A program made the translations under genes and the position numbers. The notes below the pieces were generated by a model. The model ran no database searches. It was not told the origin of the DNA and saw only the letters and a list, made by a program, of their open reading frames with translations. Shown here one piece after another: positions 1 through 11,119 of a stretch of DNA of 64,000 bases (position 1 is its first letter; every line of letters begins with the position of its first letter). The stretch is from Lumbricus rubellus. Its lineage: Eukaryota > Annelida > Clitellata > Crassiclitellata > Lumbricidae. The DNA is taken from positions 26,248,185 to 26,312,184 of the forward strand of contig OX243822.1 in the NCBI GenBank assembly GCA_945859605.1. Reading direction: 5' to 3'.

Positions 1-99
1 AGGTTCACTCGACAACGTAAGTCCGATGCGTACGCCGTAAGGCGAGGGAGAAGAACGCAAGGGCGACAGTACCTCCGCCACTGGGAGTCCAGGCTTTGC

Positions 100-180
100 A
101 CACCAGCTGCATAGTGCCTGCCAGTGCCAGTCCCAAGCCTGGAAGAAGGGAGGAGGGCGCCGCTAACAGCCTTCGTTGCT
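100..180 (+). repeat. Dispersed short repeat, 'CCAGTCCCAAGCCTGG' family
   Basis: A roughly 80-bp unit with the core CCAGTCCCAAGCCTGG followed by a purine-rich GAAGGAGGAGGGCG block and a CGCTAA motif. Related copies are visible near 920-1000, 3288-3345, 12470-12545 and 61885-61945 on this strand, and inverted near 52205-52300, 53945-54035 and 54070-54135. No coding potential is seen and the repeat class is unknown. Confidence 0.6.
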
Positions 181-299
181 ATACAGCTAGGCGTAAAACA
201 GATGAATACTACTGGGTAGCTGCAGACGAAGCTATACATAACATTTTATAACAGTTACGGCAACATAATGACATTAGACGATCATCAGAAGAACAGCGT

Positions 300-380
300 T
301 GCATTGTATTGTGTTGTATTTACGTATTTATAAAGCGCCTCTAGTAGGATGAACCGTTCAGAGGCGCTCACAGTGCGCAA
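300..380 (+). repeat. Short repeat with AGCGCCTC hairpin (retroposon 3'-tail type)
   Basis: An AGCGCCTC / GAGGCGCT inverted repeat spans about 334-368, preceded by a TATTTATAAAGCG stretch. The same hairpin terminates the tRNA-derived SINE family and a LINE fragment elsewhere in the window, so this is probably a solo 3' tail of a retroposon. Confidence 0.5.
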
Positions 381-1130
381 GACCTCGCGAGAAGAAACAG
401 GTTTTGAGAAGAGACAAAGCAGAGGGGAGACTACCAGACCGAAGTGTAGAGCGAACAGAAGGAGAAAGGGCATTCGAAAAGAAGGACTAATTGAGGCCAA
501 TCATGATCCATAGCAGTTCTAGATCGAGAGACCAAGAGGTCAAGTCTTTTCGATGAGCAAAGTGGACAGTGAGAAAATGTGTTAAAAATTGGAAATTTTG
601 CGGTATTGTTATACACCCTTAAACCGCTTTCTACAAATGCTATGAATATTCACCTGCGTTCAATCCCCAGATTGATCCCCAGAAAAGGTATCCCGCGACC
701 CAAAACCCTATGCCAACTAGGTTGACGTAAACGGCTGTAGTTGTAGCCACAAGATGTCGCTGAGCAATGGAAATTTATACACAGGTGTATGTGAGTCACC
801 CGTTAAAGTGTTTCAACTTTAAAACGATTATTGTTCTATAGAAAAACTTCATTTAAAAGAAGTCAAACTCGCAATCGCAAAGTAAATTTATATGGCGCAG
901 CATCAACTCAACTACTGTCTGCACTTTGACAGTGCCAGTCTCAAGCCTGGGTGAAGGAGGAGGGCGTCGCTAATGATCGTTGTCATCACACAGTGCCACA
1001 GTGCAAAGGTCGTTAAATTGAAACTACTACTTGGCCTACGACCACTAAAGACGTCTACGCCCATAGCAGCCAACTATAATTTATGTGATTTAACTTACAG
1101 AATAATTAAATAAATTTCGTTTCTCTTTAA
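381..1130. other. Non-coding stretch with degenerate short repeats
   Basis: No gene is supported here. It contains a copy of the ATGTCGCTNA dispersed repeat near 750-830 and a second copy of the CCAGTCCCAAGCCTGG-type repeat near 920-1000. The two short minus-strand open frames between 285 and 616 have no recognisable similarity. Confidence 0.4.
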
Positions 1131-1142
1131 CTCTTGCATTTA

Positions 1143-1376
1143 CTATAGCGCCCCTTCAAACTCGCTACTCAGAAGCGCTCCCGTCTTCATCTCGGACACT
1201 GCATGCATCGGGTGGTGGGGGGGGGGGGTGCTTCACGCCGAAGCGCGCGAGGAATTGCAAGAGAAGGACTTGATCGAGGTCCCTACGCTTCGGCTGGAGG
1301 TGGATTGGGACCTGGAACCTTCCGGCTGAGGCTCCAAGGCACCAAGCTCACCAGTACACCACCGCACCCACGACAT
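1143..1376 (-). mobile_element. tRNA-derived SINE copy 1 (diverged)
   Basis: Reverse-strand copy of the main SINE family. The tail motif TATAGCGCCCCTTCAA sits at the left and the CACCACCGC head complement at the right. A run of about ten G interrupts the body near 1215-1228, and the B box is degraded, so this is an old copy. Confidence 0.75.
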
Positions 1377-2890
1377 TTAGTAATGATAGGGTAGACCATG
1401 ATAGCCTTGAACAAGGGTAGCTTATCATAAACTACCCTATAGTTTCGTAAGATGTCGATAAATAATGTAAAATGTTATGGTTTTTTGGAATATCCTTAGT
1501 GTTTCGGTCTAGTACATAATTGTTAATTATGCTATAGTTTATCAACCGCGTTTAATCGCTGGATGCCTGCGCGTCCAATCCAACACTGCATGTACATGTA
1601 AGTTTGGTCCACCCGAATGGCCTCTGTAGCATCAAGACGCCATTAAACAATGGAGTTATATTAAACACCCTTAAAATATTTTCTATTGGCACTATAATAA
1701 TGTCGATGTTAACAATCGCTAGTATTCAATATTCACCGTAGAGTGTACAATGTAGGTTGGATGCAAAGTGAAGCTTATAAACCTAAGGATAGATCGCGTG
1801 AACACTGTCGTTTATAAGCCTATGTAAAAGTTTCTACATTGTGATGAATTAATTAATTATTTAAATGCGCATGCAGTATGACATAGATTTGGAAGTCTTT
1901 CTTTGCATCTGTATGTTTGTTACCTTTAAAAAAATATTGTTTGATTTCTAATTAATTATTTGTGGCAAACCAAAGAGCAGAACCATATTCATACGATGAC
2001 CGATCGTTAAAGCTATGGTGAATTAAAAAGAAATATAAATTTTTAAAGTTTTTTTAACAAATGGAACAAAAATTTGGAGTAAATGTGCTAAATATGATCA
2101 AATATGTAATCAAAAGGTTTTCATTTATATTTCAATGTGTTAAAAGCTGATGCTGAATGTGTTTGTTAGCATGTGTGTCAACTATTATTATGGTTTTGCT
2201 AGAATATTGTTCATGGTCTTTGCTCTAATATAGACCTTTGGCCGACGGGCTGAAATATTGTTACGTTACAGTAGACCTACAATGCCTAGGCCTACATGCT
2301 GTAAATATGATAATAGTAAAGTCCTATCCCGTTCCATGTGGAACACAGGGAGGCGCTCATCTCCTTTTCCATGGCCCTGAGCCAGCAATGGACGAATCCC
2401 AAGGTCCTGGACACGGGGCCAGTGTATCGCGGGACTTGCTGTTTACTTCCCAGCTTACGCCGTTACCAACTTATACTGCTTGGTGATAATACCCTCTTTT
2501 AACCTTTTGCATAAATTACGACAACATTGTCTGGATTGTAATGGTTAGATACTTATGAAAATTTTTCCACGAAAATTGCACTTTCTACGTGAAACTTCCT
2601 TGTATAACAAAGCTGTATTGAAACCTAAATGTAGGTGTCTAAGACACTACGGTGAAGTCACTTTATCATCAAAATTTTGCACCTTTGCAAGATAAAAATA
2701 TTATATTCAGTTCTTTTAACAGAATGTGCATTACAATATTTGATTTCATAAATTGATATCTTACTATAAATGCAAATGTGCAATAAGAATTGCATGTCAA
2801 AATTGTACATCTTTCAGATTTGTTTAAGAATTTCTTGTATTTAAGTAAACAGAGTAGGCCTAATGTTCAAATGTATCATTCGGACATTTA
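1377..2890. other. AT-rich non-coding DNA
   Basis: No gene, RNA or complete mobile element is recognised. An 82-codon open frame at 2238-2486 lies in a locally GC-richer patch but shows no family signature and is not called. Confidence 0.4.
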
Positions 2891-3729
2891 TATAGCGCTC
2901 CTTCGAGTGAAAAATCGGCTATTAGGAATGTCATAAAGAAGTTTTTTTACATTTCTCACGAGACAATTGCCGCAGAATAGTAATTAATTTGCATAAGATT
3001 CTAGCGTGGCTCGTATCGTAGATGTCATTAACTGTAAATCATTTTGCTCTGAAACAACGAACACTAATGTCATTCTAACATTATGTTAAGACAGTGTTTA
3101 ATGGTGTATATCAGACACTATTGTTCTATCGGGCGCTATGAATCCATTGTCCTTTCGCTGTAGCCAATATTATAATGCAGTAAATTGTCATCAACGCCGT
3201 TCAACGGCCTTTGATGTCATACGAGGACGTAAAACATTGGCGAAATAAATAAACGCTAGTATACACTCCGCCACTGTGCATACTCTGGCAGTGCCAGTCC
3301 CAAGCCTGGAGAAAGAAGGAGGGAAACCCTAATCATCCACAGAGTCGCTAAACAGCAGCAAGCTAATCGCTATTATGTATACGCTGCTCTCTAGGTCAAC
3401 AGCACCAGCTACCGCAAGATGTCGGTTAGACCGTTAGAGCAATGCAGATTATTGTTACGGGTTTCCTGGACACCCTTAAAACGTTTTGTACAGATGTCAT
3501 AATTAATCGGCTGCATTACATTTAATGTTTCAACTTCATAACATGTTTTCGCCTTATAAAAGAAACGGTCCGTTATATCGCGACAATTAACAAGCGCCGA
3601 TAGAACAGCGGATAAAGCCCACAAAATGTTTTTGAGTAGCATTTGTGTTGTGAAGTTTTTCTCGTGAATTCTCTCTATTAAGTTCAGATAGATGAGGTCC
3701 AATAAAGTGCAGATTATGAAAAACAAAAT

Positions 3730-3950
3730 TTTCGAGGTCAACGGCCTCTGTTGTCACAAGCCCTCGTCAAATCTGGATCCATCCATCCATCCATCCAGTC
3801 AAGGTTCGGTCATCAAGTCTATGTTTACCAGTATGCCTATTAGAGAAGAATTTGCGGAGATGGATGGATGGATCCGATTTGACCAGGGTCTATGACAACA
3901 GAGGCCGTTACCCTGGACAGAAATTTGCTTGGCATATTACAGCACTTAAT
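3730..3950. mobile_element. Foldback MITE with ~60-bp inverted arms
   Basis: The left arm (GGTCAACGGCCTCTGTTG followed by ATCCATCC repeats) is the reverse complement of the right arm (GGATGGATGGATC followed by CAACAGAGGCCGTTACC). Single-arm relatives occur at about 28571-28650 and 60630-60707, which marks it as a dispersed non-autonomous element. No coding capacity is seen, and the superfamily is not determined. Confidence 0.65.
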
Positions 3951-4730
3951 AAGCAAGATTCAATATAAATGATCACTGTCCCTATATATCAACAGCTGCG
4001 AAGAGGACAGCATCGCGTCCTCAGCCAACGAGTTCACTTTGATCCGATCCGATGTTTTTCATGCTGTTCGCTTCCGGGAAATCGAAGGGAAGGAGTCCAG
4101 CTCGTCTGACACGTCCCAGGAACCTTTCAATGCGATCGACCTCAACAGCGCTCAGCGATCCCCACCAGAATGGTGGGGGTACGTTAGACGTGCAACTGTA
4201 GTCGCTCGAGAGATTACATGCAAGGTTGGTCCAGCTATGACATATATAAGCACTCCTCCTAGTGCCTAGAGGTCACACATCTCTGTTTCTTTCTCACTTA
4301 AAAACTGTTTTATTTAGCCGTCGTTGGACCGGGAGCGCTGCTTCTGAGTAGCTTACCTTGAAGGTGTGCTATATAAAAAAGTCAATAATTACAACAAGCA
4401 CGTCGCTAGCACGCGCTGGAGTGTAGATTGAGGAGGCACACGATCTTAATGCTTTGTCGTCATGCTCCGAGACAGCATGGCGCTCACCAATAATTGTAAC
4501 GCACAGTATTTGTGCCTGACGGAACCCAGGAAGAAAGAGAAGGCTGGACGCTAATTGTTTTGCTGCACTACAGTACCACCTGAACCACAGTGCAACACTA
4601 AACTGTGACTACCCACAGTGACTGTGGAGCGCCTCGGTGTAGCGCTGGGTTCGATGTCAAAATCAACTTTTAACGTTTTCAACTACAGACAATCAGAGTT
4701 TCACTCAAAGCTTACTTTTACATACACTGT

Positions 4731-4950
4731 GGGGCGCGGTGGTGTAGTGGTGGCGTCGTTGCCTTGAAGCCGGAAGGTTCGAGGTTCGAATCCACCTCGC
4801 CGCATAACTTAGGACCTTGGGCAAGTCCTTCACTCACAATTGATCAGCGCTTCAGCGTGAAACTCCGATGCAGTATCCGCTCTGCATTCGGGAGCGCCTC
4901 TGATTAGTGAGAGAGCTTGAATGACGCATTAACAAGTGGGCATACAAACA
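4731..4950 (+). mobile_element. tRNA-derived SINE copy 2
   Basis: The head reads GGGGCGCGGTGGTGTAGTGG, containing a TGGTGTAGTGG A-box-like segment, followed by a perfect GGTTCGAATCC B box. The body carries TTGGGCAAGTCCTTCACTC and AGCGCTTCAGCGTGAAACTC, and the copy ends in the GGGAGCGCCTCTGA tail and ACATACAAACA. The tRNA-related head looks most like tRNA-Gly, but this is only an impression. Confidence 0.85.
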
Positions 4951-5077
4951 CTAGATAGGATTTCTGTTACAATTTCAATTTCGGTTTTAATTTCAGCTTC
5001 AGACTCAGTTTCGGTTTCAGTTTCGATTTCTGTTTCGATGTCGGCCTAGTGTCGGTTTGAGTTTCGGTTTCGCTTAC

Positions 5078-5247
5078 CTTGTCGCGTATATCCTGGCGCA
5101 GTTTCTCCCTGTCCTCCTGCGCCCTCGTGAACTTATCTCGTCTCCTTCGTTCCGCTTCCCTTCTCTCCTCCCTCAGCTCCGACTCCGTCATCGGTGACTC
5201 GTCAGCCTCTGAACCTCGGTCGTCCCCGTCTCGGTCGCTCAGTGCAC
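5078..5247 (-). CDS. Complexin-like internal exon
   Basis: This 170-nt exon (2 nt plus 56 codons) is open on the minus strand. It is bounded by an acceptor reading TTGCTTGTAG on the upstream side and a donor reading AAG|GTAAGC downstream. The encoded segment is acidic, then strongly charged and helical, and ends KFTRAQEDREKLRQDIRDK. That matches the central SNARE-binding helix of complexins, whose hallmark is a KYxxMExERExxRxxIRDK pattern. Complexins bind assembled SNARE complexes and control synchronous neurotransmitter release. The flanking introns are phase 1 (upstream) and phase 0 (downstream). Neighbouring exons were not recognised, so the rest of the gene may lie outside the window or in exons too short to see. 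Beyond the donor the frame continues into a simple GAAACTGAAAC-type repeat, which is intronic. Confidence 0.68.
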
Positions 5248-5396
5248 CTACAAGCAATGAACATACGCTTCACATGTCATCCGAAGTTGCTGCTCTGAAG
5301 AAAAGCTGCTAAATTGATACAGCAAGGCGCGATACATTGCAGGGAAAGTTACGTATGCCGGTAACAATAAGATTAGGCTAAATGATTGTTACTGTA

Positions 5397-5597
5397 AGGA
5401 CAATCTCGGTCAAGGTCGAAAAGTCAAGGCAAATGGTTATTAGGCCAAGGTAGTCAAGCTAAAGTAGGCCTAATTAGGTAAAGGCAAAGACGAAGGTCAG
5501 GGCCAAGGTCAAGGTAATTAGGTCAAGGCAATTAGGCGAAAGTAATTATACAAAGATTATGTGTCCCTCGACCGTTGGCCTTGACGCAGATTGTCCT
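5397..5597. mobile_element. MITE with internal GGTCAAGG tandem repeats
   Basis: The ends are inverted: AGGACAATCTCGGTCAAGG at the left against CCTTGACGCAGATTGTCC at the right. The interior is an array of short GTCAAGG/AATTAGG units. No coding potential is seen, and the target duplication is not clear. Confidence 0.5.
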
Positions 5598-6039
5598 CAT
5601 AGAAACAGTCTGTTAACTACTAACTATATAATAAGTTAGAGTTATGCGTTAGACGAGTTGCAGATAAATTAGACAGTGTCCTGAGTTAGGGCGCCTGCAT
5701 ATAGGGGCAAGAAAGGCACTGGCTCCCACTTGAAAATTGACACTTGTTTCTCTAACAACTACTTTGGCTGCTGCCATAGTTTCATCGCATCAATGATACT
5801 AATGATAAACAAAGCCAAACTCGGAATCTTGCATATACATGTAGAACCTCTCTGAATATATCTATGTTCTCAACTTCCTGTTTTGCGATTTCAAGCTCTT
5901 GCTAAAACAAAACTTCATCGTCACCATACTGTTTTGCTCCTCCTCCTAAAAATATCTCCGGTCGGTAATTATAATAGTCCTAAGAAGTTGAAGCCATGAT
6001 TAAGCATTGACAAAAATGTCTGCTAATGTCCTATATAAT

Positions 6040-6253
6040 GGGGCGCGGTGGTGTAGTGGTGGCGTCGTTGCCTTGAAGCCGGAAGGTTCGAGGTTCGAAT
6101 CCACCTCGCCGCGTAAGGACCTTGGGCAAGTTCTTCACTCACAATTGCTCAGCGCTTCGGCGTGAAACTCTGATGCAGTGTCCGCTCTGCATTCGGGAGC
6201 GCCTCTGAGTAGAGAGAAATTGAAGGGGCGCTATAACAAGTGCACATACAAAC
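6040..6253 (+). mobile_element. tRNA-derived SINE copy 3
   Basis: A nearly full-length copy. It has the GGTGGTGTAGTGG A-box region, a perfect GGTTCGAATCC B box, the CGGCGTGAAACTC body and the GGGAGCGCCTCTGAGTAG tail with its paired GGGGCGCTATAACAAG. Confidence 0.88.
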
Positions 6254-6689
6254 ATAACTAATCTCTCGGTCACTTTTCAATCAGCAATTACGACCAGGAG
6301 CCAACAACCACACTTTTCTAAACAATAGTGATAATAGTGATTGTTAGTCAATTAGTCAATTTTTGGCCACCTTCTTATAATTTTTGAGTTCTCTATTTAA
6401 GTATATTTGTTGTTAGAATTTCCGTGTTAATTTTGGTCAAGATGTTTTCTCAATCACACGGATTTAAAACAATATTAGCAATTATACAAAGCTTCTGCTA
6501 TTTTGATAAGGTATGTTTCAAGTGAGGTAAGTAGCCTAATGGAAAAGGTAACTTTTGGTTATAGGCCTCCATGTCATTTCGAAGAGCTATAATTATGAGT
6601 ACGTTCAGTAACAGGTAAATAAGGAAACTGCCAATTCCCCTGGAGAGCTGGCGCGTCAGTTTGACAAATGTCCCTTCAAGGGAAATCCT

Positions 6690-7430
6690 CTCAGACTCCC
6701 TTAAGGGAATTCTTCTCCTCCTTCTTCTCCTTCTCCTTCTCCTTCTCTCTGTCATCCATCTTCGTCGTCGCAATGTTCAAATTGGAGAGGAAACATTGGA
6801 CGTGGCAAGTTACGAACGACGAAAATGAGGCAAGGCGTATAAAGACGTATGCTTGGCCATATTATAACATCGTGTATATATATATATATTGTGAATAATT
6901 ATATATAATATATATGTATATATGAGCGTGTGTGATTGCATATGTAGGCTTCTTCCTCATGCTTTCTTCCTCTATATACCTCTTCTTCATGCTCCTTACT
7001 CCTCTGATATTCCAAATCCTATTCTTCTTCCTCGCCTTTCTCCTCCGTCTCCTCCTTCTTCTCCTCTTCCTATTTCGCCTCCTCCACCTCCTTCTCCTCC
7101 TCTTTCTCCTCCTCATCTTCCTTCTTCTGCTACTTCCCTTTCTTCTTCGTCTCCTCCTCTTCCTCCTACTCCTTCTTCTTCTTCTCTTCCTCTTCCTCCT
7201 CATCCTCCTTCCCCTCCTGATACTGCTGCTGCTGCTGCTGCTCCTCCTCCTCCTCCTCCTCCTCCTCCTCCTCCTCCTCCTCCTAATGTTCCTCCTCTTT
7301 CTGCCTCTCCTTCTGCGCCAACTTCTCCTCTTCTTCCTCTTCCTCCTCCTTTTCCTCCTCCACCTCCTCCTCTTTCACTTCATCTTCCTCCTCCTCGTCT
7401 CCTCCTTACGCCCATTTCTTGCTCATAACC
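6690..7430. repeat. Polypyrimidine (CTT/CTC)n tract
   Basis: About 740 bp dominated by CTT and CTC triplets on this strand, with a pure CTC core near 7239-7283 and a short CTG run just before it. Long open frames on both strands (Arg-rich, Pro/Ser-rich or Leu-rich) are triplet-repeat artefacts. Confidence 0.85.
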
Positions 7431-7539
7431 TTGTCTTTCCTTCATCCTGATAAATATCTGTTGCTGTAGATTTCGACAGCGGCCACCTTAACACGTCCGA
7501 AATTGATGGACGTGCCTCTGTATTAGGCGAATCGTAGTA

Positions 7540-7661
7540 TAATTATACAATATATTATATAAATATTAAATAATATATAATATGTGTACAAAATATATAT
7601 GTATATATCATGTACAGAACATGTAATATAATATATAATTATGACATTATGTACGATGTAA

Positions 7662-7697
<36 letters not shown>

Positions 7698-7835
7698 CTA
7701 TGCTATATTATATTATACGATGATTTGTATCCGCATAATTTGCATAATCGTTGTTCTTCGAACGTCACCGTTAAATAAACAAATGACCATAATATATATA
7801 TATATATAATATGTATATATATATATATATAATGT
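7540..7835. repeat. AT-rich dinucleotide microsatellites
   Basis: Several (TA)n tracts, the longest near 7663-7695 and 7793-7832, sit within AT-rich unique sequence. Confidence 0.8.
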
Positions 7836-7984
7836 TTCATCGCAAAAGAAGAGGCATCAGAGGCAGTCCACCTGTACTCGTCAAGAAGACAGACATAGAC
7901 ATGTAGACTCAAAGATGCAGTCAGGCACATATGCATAAAAGATAGACACATGCAGGTATACAGACAGCTATACGCATATAGGGA

Positions 7985-7985
7985 A

Positions 7986-8034
<49 letters not shown>

Positions 8035-8100
8035 AAGACATGCAGTCGCACGCACAGAGAGACCAAGTGTATAAGCACCAGACAAGCATTCAGTGGCTTC

Positions 8101-8145
<45 letters not shown>

Positions 8146-8200
8146 CTCATGCATGCATATACAGATAGAGAGCCGGGCAGACGGATATACGGATATACGG

Positions 8201-8264
<64 letters not shown>

Positions 8265-8265
8265 A
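7985..8265. repeat. (CAGA)n and (CA)n microsatellites
   Basis: Two CAGA arrays (about 7987-8034 and 8101-8144) are followed by a (CA)n array of about 58 bp (8202-8259). All reading frames here are repeat-derived. Confidence 0.9.
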
Positions 8266-8361
8266 CAAAGTGAATCAGCCCCATGGCAGCTACTGATTTA
8301 GTGGAATAAGTCATACACAAGCAATCAAACAAACACACAGACACAGACACGAACATATATA

Positions 8362-8973
8362 CATTGTGTCCGAATAAAAAAAGGACCAATTTAGAGTGGT
8401 TGTTTGAAACAAAGAGTTAATATTAATCGATTTTTAAAATGGAAACGCCGTTTTAATCCAGATATATGCCACGTATCATCAAGTTTGTAATTTATTAAAG
8501 GTCTACAGTGAAAATTTACATCATGATTACTGATTAGGCCTGCGTTGTTAAAATAATAATTTTAAAAAACACTATTAGAAAATAGTGTCCAGCAATGAAG
8601 ACAAAGATGCAAAGAATATTCTTATCTTAAAAGAAAGTAAACATTGCACTGATTGCAGTGCAAAGAAGTTTATTAAGATATTTCCAAGCAATGGTTGGAC
8701 AATGGGCGGTCTAAAGAAGTATCCATGAAAAAATTTACACAGCTGAGGGTGGGGCGGGTAGCGAGATTGAGAATTGCAAGAAAAAAATCAATTTGTATGC
8801 AAGTGACGTCATTGCTGCAAGACTGGAACTTAGATAATTTCAACAGTAATTATATAAATAAATATTATGTCAGGATTAAAATGGTGTTTGAATTTTATAA
8901 ATCGATTAATAATTATTTACTATCTATTTTAAAATTGGCAAAATGGGTCCCAATTTTTCCAGGACACAGCGTG
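8362..8973. mobile_element. Non-autonomous mariner/Tc1-type element
   Basis: The left end (CATTGTGTCC, preceded by TA) and right end (GGACACAGCGTG, followed by TA) are inverted, consistent with a TA target duplication. Homology between the arms extends inward more than 100 bp: an ATTAATCGATTT motif and a TTTTAATCC motif recur inverted. No transposase is visible. A related right end (GGGACACAGTG before TA) occurs at 28858. Confidence 0.6.
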
Positions 8974-9284
8974 TAATGTAGACTTATAAAATGTATACAA
9001 ACATACAGACGTGCTTGCAGCGCATGCCGTGCACAAGGCAGACACAAACAGACAGGTGGCCAAACATAGCTACCCAAACACACAGACAGAGAGAGAGAGA
9101 CACCGTGGCTCATCACCCCACCCCCTGCAGCATATTATTAAAAGGATTAGAGTAGTCAGTCATCCACCACCCAGTGCAGCAATCCCTCTCACCGCAGATG
9201 GTCATGCAGAGACGACACGGCCAATCGCACTGAGCACAGTCCCTCGGGGCCACCGTCGCTCGCAAAAGCCCCTCTCAGCGACCA

Positions 9285-9380
9285 AAACCTTCGGGGTGAT
9301 GGAGGGAAGAGTGGGGTGATAGGGGAGAGTGGGGGTAATGGGGGAGAGTGGGGTGATGGGGGAGAGTGGGGGTGGTCACC
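9285..9380. repeat. G-rich minisatellite
   Basis: About four imperfect units of GGGGGAGAGTGGGGTGAT lie on the plus strand. The G runs could form quadruplex structures, but this is not demonstrated. Confidence 0.7.
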
Positions 9381-9704
9381 ACCGAACGATAATGGCGCCT
9401 GATGGAAGTGAATAGGAGTTTTTATAGCGCTATAAACCTCGGTGGACGAGCGAGCGAGAGAGACGGACGACCGAGGCTTCTGTAGCGCCATAACTGCAGC
9501 AGTCCTTATTGATCAGATGCACCGCGTCATGACACGTAATTGGCTGAACGACGGAAGAACGAAGCGGACGGGTGATGCTGCGGCTAGTCAGAAAGGCGGT
9601 CTGACTACTTTGATCAATGTCCTAGGATGAGATGATGATGATAAATGATGATGATAGCGACGATAATGGACCGGTGATAAACAAATATTTCCGCGAAAAG
9701 GAGA

Positions 9705-9708
9705 ATGT

Positions 9709-9790
<82 letters not shown>

Positions 9791-9999
9791 GGTGGTGGTG
9801 GTGGTGGTGGTGGTGGTGGTGGTGGTGGTGGTGGTGGTGGTGGTGGTGGTGGTGGTGGTGGTGGTGGTGGTGGTGGTGGTGGTGGTGGTGGTGGTGGTGG
9901 TGGTGGTGGTGGTGGTGGTGGTGGTGGTGGTGGTGGTGGTGGTGATGGTGATGATGACGATGACGATGACGATGACGATGGTAATGGTGGCGGTGGTGG

Positions 10000-10080
<81 letters not shown>

Positions 10081-10112
10081 CGACGACGACGACGACGACG
10101 ATGACGACTGCT
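9705..10112. repeat. Compound (GAT)n-(GGT)n-(GAT)n-(GAC)n microsatellite
   Basis: Roughly 400 bp of uninterrupted triplet repeats. A GAT block is followed by about 170 bp of pure GGT, a short GATGAC block, a second GAT block and a terminal GAC run. The poly-Asp/Gly, poly-Ser/Pro and poly-Met/Val frames are artefacts. Confidence 0.95.
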
Positions 10113-10901
10113 GAAAAAACTCTGATATAATTATGAACAAGAACATTAATGAAATTGTGAAACTTTTCTTAGACACCCAATGATAGTGTTATTTAGATGC
10201 TATATAAATGGTAAAATGTCTGTTTAACAGAATTTTTCCACATCATACCCATAATACGAGATCTCTGTCGTCCAGTCTCTAACGTTGAAGCGCGTCGGGT
10301 ATAATTATTCTCTATGCTATGCAGAGGCAACTCCTAATACCACGGACTCGACAACACAGAGCTTACTCGGCTGTATAACCGTCCATCTGGAATGACCTTC
10401 TCTCAAAGCTTCATTTATTACACATCTGACCAATCAAACTTTGTTTCATAAATCTCTCAATTTTTTTTCATTCGTCGTGGCTGTACTGGGAGCGCCTCTG
10501 AGCAAATGTCTTTAAGGGGCGCTATATAAATCCATAGAATGAATGAATAAATGAATAAATGTTGTCAACGGTCATGGATGTCATAGGACGACGTTATTTT
10601 TTGGTATATTACTGATCCACAATAAATATTATAAGATGACAATTAAGCATCATAGAAAATCAAATTAAAGGTGTTTAACTATATATTCACTGTTCAGCAA
10701 CATCTCGCAGTTGTCTTCAGCTGTAGCAAGCTCAAACAACGATGAAAAGGCTAGAATTTCTGATCGAGTAGATGGAGATAGTGTATAGAGAATCGAGAAG
10801 AGCCATAGCTGTTCTATAGTATGAGGATCCAGAAATTAAAATATGCTTTATGAGTGAAGTGGACGATGTGAGGGGCAGAGAAAGTAGCACACGGTGTTTG
10901 T

Positions 10902-11116
10902 TTGTTTGTATGTGCACTTGTTATGCCGCCCTTTCAAGCTCTCTCTACTCAGAGGGGCTCCCGAATGCAGAGCGGACACTGCATCAGAGTTTCACGCCGA
11001 AGCGCTGAGCAATTGTGAGTGAAGGACTTGCCCAAGGTTCTTACGCGGCGAGGTGGATTCGAACCTCGAACCTTAATTCCGGCTAAGGACGCCACCACTA
11101 CACCACCGCGCCCCAC
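10902..11116 (-). mobile_element. tRNA-derived SINE copy 4
   Basis: Reverse-strand copy. The tail TGTGCACTTGTTATGCCGCC is at the left, the TTCACGCCGAAGCGCTGAGC body follows, the GGATTCGAACC complement of the B box lies near 11055, and CACCACCGCGCCCC is at the right end. Confidence 0.88.
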
Positions 11117-11119
11117 AAA

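Noticed and set aside
3409..3741. 110-codon minus-strand frame
   Set aside because: AT-rich, overlaps the dispersed repeat and the foldback MITE, and shows no protein family features.
4039..4269. 76-codon plus-strand frame
   Set aside because: Moderately complex sequence but no recognisable domain or splice evidence; too weak to call.
6922..7450. Overlapping 168- and 172-codon Pro/Ser and Leu/Phe frames
   Set aside because: The region is a (CTT/CTC)n polypyrimidine tract open in several frames at once.
9622..10176. Long open frames of poly-Ser/Pro, poly-Asp/Gly and poly-Met/Val
   Set aside because: All are translations of the GAT/GGT/GAC microsatellite; no unique sequence supports a gene.
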